From contig NZ_LT670817.1 of assembly GCF_900129425.1 (NCBI RefSeq), forward strand, positions 7,840,001 to 7,904,000: 64,000 nt of DNA, given 5' to 3'. This document shows positions 52,506 to 62,951 of the stretch, piece by piece. The position numbers and the translations under genes were made by a program. The stretch is from Bradyrhizobium erythrophlei. GTDB taxonomy: Bacteria; Pseudomonadota; Alphaproteobacteria; Rhizobiales; Xanthobacteraceae. The notes beneath the pieces are model-generated. The model ran no database searches. It saw only the letters and a list, made by a program, of their open reading frames with translations, and was not told the DNA's origin. Numbering within the stretch: position 1 is the first letter of the stretch; every line of letters begins with the position of its first letter.

Positions 52506-54929
52506 CTAGCTTGCCGGATCATAGTCGTCGAGGATGATCGGCTTGCGTGTCTTCTGCCGCTTGTAAAGCTCGGCGAGCGCGGCGGGCTCCATGGTAGAGA
52601 ATTTGGCCGCGAGCTTCTTTGACAGCGCCCAGAGCCGCACCTGTTTTGCATCGACGCGGATTTGTCGGTTCTTGCCGTCAAGCTGTCGGCAGCCGGCTTC
52701 GCGCATCGCCTTGGAGATCATCACCAACCCTTTCTGATTATCCTCGAAAGAGAATTCCAGCTTGTCCGCTACATCGGCAGCGGTACAGAGTGTGCCGACG
52801 AACGGACCGGTGCGATCTCGGTGGGCTTCGAGCACAGTCTGTTCGATATCAGTATGCTGGTTGTCCGCGACCTCGATTTTCATTTCAGTCTGCGGCGCCA
52901 ATCCCTTACCATTATACATCGAAAGATCACGGGTCATCAGCCAACCCTTAATGCGGCGAACCTCATCGCCGGGGGCTTCAGGCGTACCGAGACAGCCGAA
53001 CAGTATTTCATAGTAGCGCGTCGTCAACACCGTAGGCTCGCCATTGTCATCAACGCCGAACGGGTCGGATGCACCTTGAACAACGAGCCATCGGCGATCT
53101 TTGCGTGCGATCTTTAAGACATCGCGATGGTTAGAGCAGCAGAACAGGTTGGTTCGATTCTCCGCTCGGAATCGCGCTATAAATTTCTCGTTGACCCAGA
53201 AGTGCGATTCGGTGATCACGCCCTTAAGCCGTGACGCGAGATCGACCCGGCGGTCAGGCATAAGCTCGTGAATGAAACCTAGCTGGCGATTGAGCGTCCA
53301 ACCATTGAACATATCTTTGACCGGGTCGTCGCTTTCGATCATTGCGACATTCTGGTCACCCAGCAAGACGCGGAGCATGTAGCCAATCCAACCCTTGCCG
53401 GTCCCGCCTTCATCAACGATCAACAGCGCGAACATCTGTTTTTCGCTCGGCTTCTGCACGCACCATGCGAGCCAGTTCAATGCTAGTTCGCGCTCGCGCC
53501 GATCTGGGATCAGATAGGTCATGTGCGCTAGAAAAATTGTCGGCGTCTCGGGTAATGGCTCAATCTTCGGGTCTTGCCACATGTTGAATAAGTTGCCGCA
53601 TACGTCCGGCTCGCCAGGACGATAGCAAGTACCATCGATACGTTCCAGCACGCTTTGCGAGATCGCGAGCTTAGGCGCGCTGTCCTTATAGCGGGATTCA
53701 AGTTTCGGAATGCAGTTCACCAGCGGCGCATAACGACCGTTGAACGATTTCTCCGAGATCATTTTCTTGTCGGCACGACGAATGAAGCTCGGCGGATCGA
53801 GACAGTACCGGAAACCGGCAAGTTGCTCGCGAAATTCCGTCAGGGGGCTAGGCGGTGCGGTGAACTCTTCGACCTCTTCGTCGCCGAAATCTTCCGATGC
53901 TTCGATGAAGACTTGCTCGACGCCCTTGCGGTGCATGTCCATGAGGACGCGGCTCGCCTGCTCAATCGGCTCGCGCTGCTTTTGATCGAAGATGTGATCG
54001 GCGATGCCGTTCGACGGGTTAGTCAGCACGAAAAGAATGTCGCCATCGCTCCAGCCAATGCGGCGGAGATCGCAAGCGCAGCTGTAGACGGCTTCCGAGC
54101 GCGACTTCGCGTAACTTGTCGGTGGTCCGTTCTCAATGATGCTGCGGAGACTTTCGTCGAGCGTCGAGAGATCGAGCGTTTCCGGTATGTCAGGCGAGCC
54201 GATTGTCTCATACGCCGTCCGGCTCGACTTCGTCGACGTCGCGGTCTCTTCATTAGCATTTGCAGCCCGCTCGAATTGGTCGATCGTATACACAACGAAG
54301 TTGCGAAGATCGGTGACGATGTCGGCGAGCACTGGCACGCGGCCCGCCTTGATCTTCTTAGCGCTCGGTCGGTTGACGGTGAACGGCAGCCGCATGACGC
54401 GGTCCAGGTTCTCGCAGTCGTCCCCGCCGAGTTGATCGGCCAACGCTACGTTGCGGGCTTTGATATCTTCGAGATTCTCAGCGGTGACGGTGACCGGCTC
54501 GGCGAGTTCCCAGAACAATCCAAACCCATTGCCCGAGTTGATAATCAGCGACGGCACGAGTGGAGCCGCTTTGATCTTCGCGAGCAGTTCGGCGCGTACG
54601 GTCTCAACATTATCGCGCGTGGTGCCGGCGGGGAGATCAGCATCAACGTGCAGAAAGCGAACGGTCGAGACTTCGGCCTCTTTCGCCTTCGCACGTCCCT
54701 TGCCGAGCGGCTTCACTTCGTTGGCGTTGAAATAAATGCCGTATCCCTTGCGGTCGGCTTCGGTCAGCCATCGCAAAATGGCGGCTTGTCCGGATTCTGT
54801 CTTCGGGAAGCTCTGGCCAACTACCGGACGATTGCCAGCGGGATGAATAGCGCATAGATGCACTTGATCAGTCGGCAAGCTGACGGCGAACGCGACGGCG
54901 TCCGCCAAGTTCGATTTGATGTCAATCAT
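52506..54929 (-). CDS. Phage/ICE primase-helicase (DUF5906 type)
   Basis: 807 aa, ATG behind AGGAG. The N-terminal region resembles RepB-like archaeo-eukaryotic primases (VRFLHVDADLPAGTTRDNVE, SLIINSGNGFGLFWELAEPV, ENLDRVMRLPFTVNRPSAKK). The C-terminal half is an SF3-like DUF5906 ATPase: Walker A VDEGGTGKGW, MIESDDPVKDMFNGWT, arginine-rich RAENRTNLFCCSNH and DRRWLVVQGA. This is the replication protein of phage satellites and integrative elements. It is followed downstream only by an IS701 remnant; upstream lie a small zinc-type protein and an excisionase-like HTH. No integrase is in the window. Confidence 0.88.
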   Translation of the reverse strand: MIDIKSNLADAVAFAVSLPTDQVHLCAIHPAGNRPVVGQSFPKTESGQAAILRWLTEADRKGYGIYFNANEVKPLGKGRAKAKEAEVSTVRFLHVDADLPAGTTRDNVETVRAELLAKIKAAPLVPSLIINSGNGFGLFWELAEPVTVTAENLEDIKARNVALADQLGGDDCENLDRVMRLPFTVNRPSAKKIKAGRVPVLADIVTDLRNFVVYTIDQFERAANANEETATSTKSSRTAYETIGSPDIPETLDLSTLDESLRSIIENGPPTSYAKSRSEAVYSCACDLRRIGWSDGDILFVLTNPSNGIADHIFDQKQREPIEQASRVLMDMHRKGVEQVFIEASEDFGDEEVEEFTAPPSPLTEFREQLAGFRYCLDPPSFIRRADKKMISEKSFNGRYAPLVNCIPKLESRYKDSAPKLAISQSVLERIDGTCYRPGEPDVCGNLFNMWQDPKIEPLPETPTIFLAHMTYLIPDRRERELALNWLAWCVQKPSEKQMFALLIVDEGGTGKGWIGYMLRVLLGDQNVAMIESDDPVKDMFNGWTLNRQLGFIHELMPDRRVDLASRLKGVITESHFWVNEKFIARFRAENRTNLFCCSNHRDVLKIARKDRRWLVVQGASDPFGVDDNGEPTVLTTRYYEILFGCLGTPEAPGDEVRRIKGWLMTRDLSMYNGKGLAPQTEMKIEVADNQHTDIEQTVLEAHRDRTGPFVGTLCTAADVADKLEFSFEDNQKGLVMISKAMREAGCRQLDGKNRQIRVDAKQVRLWALSKKLAAKFSTMEPAALAELYKRQKTRKPIILDDYDPAS

Positions 54930-54990
54930 CGTTGATCTCCTGATATGGCGGGATCGCGAAAACGGGCTTGCGTTCAGCGTCCATCAATTT

Positions 54991-55155
54991 CTAGACGCGT
55001 ATCTCCAGCCCGTGCTCTTCTGTGATCGCGAAGTCGAGACGGTGAACCAGCCCGCAGTCGCAGCGTTGGAAATAATATCCGCCGGCATCGGCCATGCGCG
55101 GCAGAACAAACTCGCCCGCCACCCCCTTGTGATAATCGCCTTTCGGGATGCCCAT
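54991..55155 (-). CDS. Small phage-type protein, 54 aa
   Basis: ATG at 55155. GDYHKGVAGEFVLPRMADAG, YYFQRCDCGLVHRLDFAITE: one CDC pair and an HxLDF strand. It lies between the HTH gene (5 bp) and the primase gene (61 bp) on the same strand, so it belongs to that operon. A 20-codon frame (54930-54982, MDAERKPVFAIPPYQEINDD) overlaps the primase start and may couple translation. Confidence 0.55.
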   Translation of the reverse strand: MGIPKGDYHKGVAGEFVLPRMADAGGYYFQRCDCGLVHRLDFAITEEHGLEIRV

Positions 55156-55160
55156 GGCGA

Positions 55161-55346
55161 TTACGCGGGGTTCGCGTCGAGATACGCCTCAAGGTCGGCT
55201 GGCCGTATCCGGACGCGGCGCGCGACCTTTGAAGCTTTAAGTTTCTTGGCCTTAATCAGTCGCCGCACCGTCAACGGGACCACGTTGAGATATTCGGCGA
55301 CCTCTTCGACGGTTTGGCAATTGCTCGGGATGATTTGGGCACTCAT
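55161..55346 (-). CDS. Excisionase-like helix-turn-helix protein
   Basis: 61 aa from the ATG at 55346 behind GGGAGACC. TVEEVAEYLNVVPLTVRRLI and KAKKLKASKVARRVRIRPAD form the MerR/excisionase (HTH_17) fold. In integrative elements such proteins direct excision or control the replication operon that follows, as here. The palindrome in its leader is a likely operator. Confidence 0.85.
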   Translation of the reverse strand: MSAQIIPSNCQTVEEVAEYLNVVPLTVRRLIKAKKLKASKVARRVRIRPADLEAYLDANPA

Positions 55347-55351
55347 GGCAA

Positions 55352-55370
55352 AGGTCTCCCTTGGAGACCT
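55352..55370. promoter_or_regulatory. Palindrome in the HTH gene leader
   Basis: AGGTCTCC-CTT-GGAGACCT, a perfect 8-bp inverted repeat 5 bp upstream of the ATG, overlapping the ribosome site. It may be an autoregulatory operator or an RNA hairpin. Confidence 0.5.
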
Positions 55371-55733
55371 CAACGGGGCTTTAGTATCCCGTCATTGCCG
55401 GAGGATGTCGGCGGTGCCTATGCCTTCATGGTCGCTAGACCATGCTGCCCGTTTAGGACCGGGCGAAGGCTGGTATATAGCACGGCCCGGGCAAAAACCC
55501 AAAACGATATCGCCAGATAGCCCCGGATGGCCAGAGACCAAGTCGCCTTTGTGGAAACAGACGTGGAAAGAAAAATTTGGAATTCAAGAAAACCTTATAA
55601 AATCGGCATAATTTGTATTATCAGGCGGACATGTAGTCCTCGAAATCCCGGAGAGACCCTAGATGTTGTATCGGCGCGGCGCCGAATCACTATGATATAT
55701 CAAAGACTTGCTAAAGTGTTCTTAATTTGTTCC
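55371..55733. other. Intergenic upstream of the phage-type operon
   Basis: No gene, tRNA or integrase seen. Moderately AT-rich near 55570-55730. Confidence 0.4.
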
Positions 55734-55759
55734 GACGTCCCGGCCTTGAGCCGGGACCC
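55734..55759 (+). repeat. REP-like palindrome, left of GIY-YIG gene
   Basis: GTCCCGGCCTTGAGCCGGGAC, a hairpin of 7-8 bp. A similar element lies right of the gene at 56092. Confidence 0.7.
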
Positions 55760-55788
55760 ATGGCGCCGCGATCGAGGTCGTTCGAGCG

Positions 55789-56079
55789 ATGAGCGCGGGC
55801 ACCTATTGGGTCTACATTCTCGCCAGCCGCAGAAACGGAACGCACTATATCGGCGTCACCAACAACCTGCGGGCAAGGCTTGAGCAGCATCGCGCCGGTC
55901 TGGGCTCGGAATTCGTCAAGAAGTACGGCGTGCACCGCCTCCTGCACGTGGAAGAGTTTTCATCGCCGCTGGATGCGATCGCACGCGAGAAGCAGCTTAA
56001 GAATTGGCGACGGGCCTGGAAAATTCGGTTGATCGAAAAGGTGAATCCAGAGTGGAATGACTTATCCCACTTGCTTTGA
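55789..56079 (+). CDS. GIY-YIG nuclease domain protein
   Basis: 96 aa. The GIY-YIG core: TYWVYILASRRNGTHYIGVT, NLRARLEQHRAG, Arg in NLRAR, and Glu near AIAREKQLKNWRRAWKIRLI. These short stand-alone nucleases (YhbQ/UPF0213-like) have uncertain roles. Intact and of family length. It is flanked on both sides by the same REP-like palindrome. Confidence 0.92.
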   Translation: MSAGTYWVYILASRRNGTHYIGVTNNLRARLEQHRAGLGSEFVKKYGVHRLLHVEEFSSPLDAIAREKQLKNWRRAWKIRLIEKVNPEWNDLSHLL

Positions 56080-56091
56080 CGCCACAAAGAT

Positions 56092-56116
56092 GGGTCCCGG
56101 CTTTCGCCGGGACGAC
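56092..56116 (+). repeat. REP-like palindrome, right of GIY-YIG gene
   Basis: GGTCCCGGCTTTCGCCGGGAC, the partner of 55734-55759, 12 bp after the nuclease stop. Confidence 0.7.
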
Positions 56117-56133
56117 GAACGAATCTTCAGAAC

Positions 56134-56367
56134 TCACATCGCCGACAGCATCTTGTCGCTGCAATAATTGGCGTAGAACTTTCCGCCGCACTGCGTTCGA
56201 ATCGCGGCACAGCGCGCCGCGGGAGATGCGTTGGCCGGGGCACTGAACGAGCAGCCCAGGCCGTCGGCACTCCGGCCCGTCTTGCTGCCGGCGGCGAAGG
56301 CCGCGCTGGTGGCGGTGATGCAGAACACCAGCACTGCGGCGGCGACAATCTCGATGGTCAATCTCAT
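56134..56367 (-). CDS. Small secreted cysteine-containing protein
   Basis: 77 aa from the ATG at 56367. Signal peptide IVAAAVLVFCITATSAAFAA. The mature part has five cysteines (GLGCSFS, AARCAAI, TQCGGKF, NYCSDK and more), likely disulfide-bonded in the periplasm. No known family. The very long frame continuing upstream on this strand runs antisense to glgP and is not real. Confidence 0.6.
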   Translation of the reverse strand: MRLTIEIVAAAVLVFCITATSAAFAAGSKTGRSADGLGCSFSAPANASPAARCAAIRTQCGGKFYANYCSDKMLSAM

Positions 56368-56586
56368 GGCCGGTCCCTTTCCAAAGTGACTTCGCGCAAA
56401 AATGATCACGACATCGGATTTCCCGGATGCCACTATATCACCACGCGGCGCACGCGCAGATGCCGACAACCGGCCCGGTCCTTGCATAAAAACATGGCAC
56501 CGCACTGCAAACAACGCCGCTGGCGGGTTTCGATCGGGCCATAACGGGCGTACATTTCGCCAGGACCAATTTCCAGGATTTGAGCT

Positions 56587-59115
56587 TTGCCAGATCAACC
56601 CTTCGCAGCGAATTTTCCGACGCTCGGACAGCCGGTCGACGAACTGGCGCTGGCCGAGATCAAGGGCGCGATCCTCGCCAAGCTGCGGCTGGCGATCGGC
56701 AAGGACACCGGCATGGCGAGCCGGCACGACTGGTACAAGGCGGCGGCGCTGGCGCTGCGCGACCGCATCGTGCACCACTGGCTCACGGCTGAAAAGCAGA
56801 GCTACGACGCCGGCCGCAAACGGGTCTACTATCTCAGCCTGGAATTTCTGATCGGCCGCCTTTTCACCGACGCGCTGAACAATATGGGGCTGCTGCCGGT
56901 GTTCGAGGCAGCTCTTGGCGATCTCGGCGTTGATCTTGCGGATTTGCGCAAATGCGAGCCGGATGCGGCGCTCGGCAATGGCGGTCTCGGACGGCTTGCG
57001 GCGTGCTTCATGGAGAGTATGGCGACGCTTGCGATTCCCGCCATCGGCTACGGCATCCGGTACGATTTCGGCCTGTTCCGCCAGATCATCGCGCAGGGCT
57101 GGCAACAGGAATATCCCGATGAATGGCTGAGCTTCGGCAACCCCTGGGAATTCCAGCGGCCGGAGGTCGTCTACCACGTCCATTTCGGCGGCAGCGTCGA
57201 ACACCTCGACGTCAACGGCCGCGACTGCGCGAGCTGGCGCCCGGCCGAAACCGTGCAGGCCGTCGCCTACGACACGCCTATCGTGGGCTGGCGCGGCCAG
57301 CACGTCAACGCGCTGCGGCTGTGGTCGGCGCGCTCGCCCGATCCGCTGAAGCTCGACGTCTTCAACAGCGGCGACTATCTCGGCGCCAGCGCTGAGGAGG
57401 CACGCGCCGAATCGATCTGCAAGTTCCTCTATCCGAACGACGAGAGCCCGGCGGGCCGCGAATTGCGGCTGCGGCAAGAATATTTCTTCGTCTCTGCCTC
57501 GCTGCAGGACCTGATTCAGCGCCATCTGACGTCGGACGGGCAGTTGCGCGGTCTGGCGTCAAAGGCCGCGGTGCAGCTCAACGACACCCATCCCAGTCTC
57601 GCCGTCACCGAGCTGATGCGCATTCTGGTCGATCTGCACAACTTCCGTTGGGACGACGCCTGGAAGATCACGGTGGCGACGCTGTCCTACACCAACCACA
57701 CGCTGCTGCCGGAAGCGCTCGAGACCTGGCCGGTCGAATTGTTCGAACGGCTGCTGCCGCGCCATCTGGAAATCATCTACCGCATCAATGTCGCGCATCT
57801 GGCACTGGCGGATGCCCGCTGCCCCGGCGACGTCGATTTCAGGGCCTCGGTCTCCCTGATCGACGAGAGGTCCGGCCGCCGGGTGCGGATGGGACAATTG
57901 GCGTTCGTCGGATCGCATCGCATCAACGGCGTCTCGGCGATGCATTCCGACCTGATGAAGGAAACCGTGTTCCACGATCTCAATCATCTCTATCCGGGGC
58001 GCATCACCAACAAGACCAACGGCATCACCTTCCGCCGCTGGCTGATGCTGGCCAATCCGAAGCTGACCAACCTGTTGCGCGAGGTCTGCGGCGAAGCCGC
58101 GCTCGACGATCCCTCAAGGCTTGAACTGCTCGAGGCCCACGCCAGCGACACCGCGTTCCAGCAGCGTTTCCGCACCGTCAAGCACCACAACAAGATCGTG
58201 CTGGCGCGGCTGATCGGCGAGCGCCTCAACATCAAGGTCGATCCGGGCGCGTTGTTCGACGTCCAGATCAAGCGCATCCACGAATACAAGCGGCAGCTGC
58301 TCAACATCCTCGAGACCATCGCGTTGTATCAGGCGATCAAGGACGAGCCGCAGCGCGACTGGGTGCCGCGGGTGAAAATCTTCGCCGGCAAGGCGGCGGC
58401 GAGCTATCGCTACGCCAAGCTGATCATCAAGCTGATCAACGACGTCGCCGAGGTCGTCAACAACGACCCCGATATCGGGGGGCTCCTGAAGGTCGCGTTC
58501 CTTGCCGACTACAATGTCAGCCTCGCCGAGGTAATCATTCCCGCCGCCGACCTCTCCGAACAGATTTCGACCGCGGGCATGGAAGCCTCCGGCACCGGCA
58601 ACATGAAGCTCGCGCTCAACGGCGCGCTGACCATCGGCACGCTCGACGGCGCCAATATCGAAATCCGCGACCACGTCGGCCCGGAAAACATCACGATCTT
58701 CGGCATGGAGGCGCTGGACGTGGTGGTGCGGCGCAAGCAGGGGCTGGATGCGACCGACGTAATCCGGCGGTCGCCGAAGCTCGGGCGCGCCATCACCGCG
58801 ATCGAAAGCGGCGCGTTCTCGCCCGGCGAACCCGCGCGCTTCGAATCGATCGGGCACGCGCTGCGCTATCTCGACCATTACATGGTGAGCGCGGATTTCG
58901 ACGCCTATTACGAGGCGCAGCGTGGCATCGACGCGCGCTGGCAGGTGATCCCGGCCTGGACGCGGGCCAGTATTCTCAACGTGGCGCGGATGCCGTGGTT
59001 CTCTTCCGACCGCACCATCCGCGAATACGCCCAGGATATCTGGAACGTGCCGGTGCGCGGGATTGCGCCGCAGGGACTGCAGGAAACGGGCGCGCAGCGC
59101 GAGGCAACCCGCTGA
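56587..59115 (+). CDS. glgP: Glycogen/starch/alpha-glucan phosphorylase
   Basis: 842 aa from a TTG at 56587 (AGGATTTGAGC upstream); this start gives the usual length. Family landmarks: VYYLSLEFLIGRLFTDALNN, LGNGGLGRLAACFMESMATL, AVQLNDTHPSLAVTELMRIL, FAGKAAASYRYAKLIIKLIN and the PLP-lysine motif EASGTGNMKLALNGALTIGT. The cytoplasmic enzyme releases glucose-1-phosphate from glycogen. It stands alone here; other glg genes are not next to it. It is convergent with pckA, with two REP palindromes between. Confidence 0.97.
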   Translation: MPDQPFAANFPTLGQPVDELALAEIKGAILAKLRLAIGKDTGMASRHDWYKAAALALRDRIVHHWLTAEKQSYDAGRKRVYYLSLEFLIGRLFTDALNNMGLLPVFEAALGDLGVDLADLRKCEPDAALGNGGLGRLAACFMESMATLAIPAIGYGIRYDFGLFRQIIAQGWQQEYPDEWLSFGNPWEFQRPEVVYHVHFGGSVEHLDVNGRDCASWRPAETVQAVAYDTPIVGWRGQHVNALRLWSARSPDPLKLDVFNSGDYLGASAEEARAESICKFLYPNDESPAGRELRLRQEYFFVSASLQDLIQRHLTSDGQLRGLASKAAVQLNDTHPSLAVTELMRILVDLHNFRWDDAWKITVATLSYTNHTLLPEALETWPVELFERLLPRHLEIIYRINVAHLALADARCPGDVDFRASVSLIDERSGRRVRMGQLAFVGSHRINGVSAMHSDLMKETVFHDLNHLYPGRITNKTNGITFRRWLMLANPKLTNLLREVCGEAALDDPSRLELLEAHASDTAFQQRFRTVKHHNKIVLARLIGERLNIKVDPGALFDVQIKRIHEYKRQLLNILETIALYQAIKDEPQRDWVPRVKIFAGKAAASYRYAKLIIKLINDVAEVVNNDPDIGGLLKVAFLADYNVSLAEVIIPAADLSEQISTAGMEASGTGNMKLALNGALTIGTLDGANIEIRDHVGPENITIFGMEALDVVVRRKQGLDATDVIRRSPKLGRAITAIESGAFSPGEPARFESIGHALRYLDHYMVSADFDAYYEAQRGIDARWQVIPAWTRASILNVARMPWFSSDRTIREYAQDIWNVPVRGIAPQGLQETGAQREATR

Positions 59116-59263
59116 CGCCGGTCTTCCCGCCCGACCGCCAAGATCTTCCACAAGAGCTACGGCGACCAGGCTGGCGAGTTGTGGTCACCCGGCGGACGCC
59201 TGCTCGCGACCACGCATCAGATTGCGTATTTCAAGGCGTAGGCTTGGCAGATTGAATTAGTCG

Positions 59264-59348
59264 TCATGCCCGGCCTTGTGCCGGGCATGAACGTCTCGCA
59301 GATCGAGCATGCAAGAAGCGGTGGATGGCCGGGACAAGCCCGGCCATG
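59264..59348. repeat. Two REP-type palindromes between convergent genes
   Basis: TCATGCCCGG-CCTTGTG-CCGGGCATGA at 59264-59290 and GATGGCCGGG-ACAAG-CCCGGCCAT at about 59323-59348. They could act as bidirectional terminators for glgP and pckA. Confidence 0.75.
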
Positions 59349-59361
59349 ACCGAGTGCGATC

Positions 59362-60978
<1,617 letters not shown>

Positions 60979-61155
60979 GGAAGAATCCTCCTCGAACCCG
61001 CGTATCTCCAGCGCCAATAGTCCGACGCGTCTCTGTCGCGGTAACCGTCAATATAGCCTCGCAGCCCCGGTCCGGCGACCTAATACTGATCAACGCCGGG
61101 CTTGCCAAGCCGATCCCGGAATATTTGGTATATCCGGCGCGGTCATAGTTTCGGC

Positions 61156-61896
61156 TCAAATGCTTGCTGCAGCGCGGGCCCGATCGGCCAGTTCCTTGAG
61201 CATCTGCCGCAATTCGGCAGGGGCGACAATGCGTCGCGGAAAATCCAGCCGCAGCGCGTGTGTGCCAGCCTGCATGTCGAGTCCGTCCGGATCGCAGCCG
61301 GTGCAGCGCCAGTCCGCCGGCGAGGCGCCAAGTAGCCTCGTCGCATAAAGGTTCATGGCCTCGCGATGATCGGCATTCATGTGCTCGATCGCGCCCTGCT
61401 CGGCCTCGAGCAACGCTCCCGTATCGGAAATGTCGGTCAGAAACTGCTCCGGCTTGAGGTCCACGATCCGCCCGAACCCGGCCACCAGATGGGCGCCCTT
61501 CGGCCGGATCCGGAAAAACGAAAAATCCTTAAAATTCACAAAGGCTTCCGCTGAAGGATGGGCGTTGAGGTAGCGCCGGCGTGGAGTTTCCAGACCATCG
61601 CCATCGGCCTCTTCCGCCCGTCCCGCCAGCATGATCCGCGATCCCTCCAGCGGGTCGCCCTGGGCCCGTTCGTCCAGCATCAGCGAGACCCGGCTATCGC
61701 CGAGGATGTTCCTGGTGTGCAGCGCCAGACGCGAAATCAGCAGGATCGGCGCGCCGTCGGCGTCGCTTGCGACATTCACCAGCGAGCAATAAGGATCGCC
61801 GCTGTCGGCCATCAGCGTGGCCAAAGCCCCCTGCCGGCTGCGCCGCAGCAGCGACCGGGCCAGGCCGGCTGCGTCGAAATCAGGGGTGGGTTGCAT
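61156..61896 (-). CDS. HugZ-like heme-utilisation/PNPOx-fold protein
   Basis: 246 aa. N-terminal pyridoxamine-phosphate-oxidase-like split barrel (RSRQGALATLMADSGDPYCS, LLISRLALHTRNILGDSRVS, FFRIRPKGAHLVAGFGRIVD) and a C-terminal DUF2470 domain with AIEHMNADHREAMNLYATRL. HugZ relatives degrade or bind heme; others may act on flavin substrates. Same strand as pckA, 178 bp upstream, so probably a separate unit. Confidence 0.9.
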   Translation of the reverse strand: MQPTPDFDAAGLARSLLRRSRQGALATLMADSGDPYCSLVNVASDADGAPILLISRLALHTRNILGDSRVSLMLDERAQGDPLEGSRIMLAGRAEEADGDGLETPRRRYLNAHPSAEAFVNFKDFSFFRIRPKGAHLVAGFGRIVDLKPEQFLTDISDTGALLEAEQGAIEHMNADHREAMNLYATRLLGASPADWRCTGCDPDGLDMQAGTHALRLDFPRRIVAPAELRQMLKELADRARAAASI

Positions 61897-62111
61897 CGAT
61901 CATCTCAGCATATCCCATTGCAAAAAGGGCCTTTTCCGGGCTAAATCGGTATCTATATAGGCTCGGAACCTACGGCTAGCCCGGCATTCGGGAACTAGGT
62001 CACACTTCAGCCCAGCTTGCATTGCTCGTTGACCGGGCTGTAAAGCCCAACTATGCGGCGCATCGCTGGATTGCTCGCCGTTTCAGCCACTCCGTTACGG
62101 AAAGCAGGCTC

Positions 62112-62813
62112 ATGCCCACAATCGCCTTGGTCGATGACGACCGCAACATTCTTACCTCCGTCTCGATCGCGCTCGAAGCCGAAGGCTATCGCATCATGAC
62201 CTATACGGATGGTGCTTCGGCGCTTGACGGTTTTCGCACCAGTCCGCCGGACCTTGCGATCCTCGACATCAAGATGCCGCGCATGGACGGCATGGAGACG
62301 TTGCGGCGGCTGCGGCAGAAGTCGGACTTGCCGGTGATCTTTCTCACCTCCAAGGACGAGGAGATCGACGAATTGTTCGGCCTCAAAATGGGCGCCGACG
62401 ATTTCATTCGCAAGCCGTTCTCGCAGCGGCTGCTGGTCGAGCGGGTGAAGGCCGTGCTGCGCCGCGCGGCGCCGAAGGATCCCACGGCTGTTCCGAAGGA
62501 AACCGATGCCAAGGCGCTCGACCGCGGCCTGCTGCGCATGGACCCGGAGCGCCACACCTGCACCTGGAAGAACGAGCCGGTGACGCTGACGGTGACGGAA
62601 TTTCTGATCCTGCAGGCGCTGGCGACGCGCCCCGGGGTGGTGAAGAGCCGCAATGCCCTGATGGACGCGGCCTATGACGATCAGGTCTATGTCGACGATC
62701 GCACCATCGACAGCCACATCAAGCGGCTGCGCAAGAAGTTCAAGGTGGTGGACGACGATTTCGAAATGATCGAGACCCTGTACGGTGTGGGCTACCGCTT
62801 CAAAGAAACCTGA
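62112..62813 (+). CDS. chvI: Response regulator ChvI
   Basis: 233 aa from the ATG at 62112. REC domain (TIALVDDDRNILTSVSIALE, LAILDIKMPRMDG with acceptor Asp, FLTSKDEEIDELFGLKMGAD, RKPFS), then an OmpR-type winged helix (VTLTVTEFLILQALATRPGV, YVDDRTIDSHIKRLRKKF, LYGVGYRFKE). The text is ChvI-specific. With ChvG it controls envelope, acid and carbon responses needed for host interaction. chvG follows on the same strand. Confidence 0.97.
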   Translation: MPTIALVDDDRNILTSVSIALEAEGYRIMTYTDGASALDGFRTSPPDLAILDIKMPRMDGMETLRRLRQKSDLPVIFLTSKDEEIDELFGLKMGADDFIRKPFSQRLLVERVKAVLRRAAPKDPTAVPKETDAKALDRGLLRMDPERHTCTWKNEPVTLTVTEFLILQALATRPGVVKSRNALMDAAYDDQVYVDDRTIDSHIKRLRKKFKVVDDDFEMIETLYGVGYRFKET

Positions 62814-62951
62814 TCATGCGCATTGGGTTGCGGTTTGTTACCTGACGCCGCCGCCCGGCTGGGATAGGATGCGAAGGCGACGCGCATCGTAAAGACTCGA
62901 AACAACCGGCAGGTTTGGCCATTGCTTGATCGAACGCAGCCTGATGTAAGC

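Noticed and set aside
53655..54857. 400-codon plus-strand frame opposite the primase-helicase
   Set aside because: Antisense shadow of an unambiguous DUF5906-type gene.
56368..57525. Long minus frame continuing upstream of the small secreted protein (463 codons in all)
   Set aside because: This part is antisense to glgP. Only the last 77 codons (56134-56367), with a signal peptide, look real.
58114..59151. 345-codon minus frame inside glgP
   Set aside because: Antisense shadow in GC-rich coding DNA.
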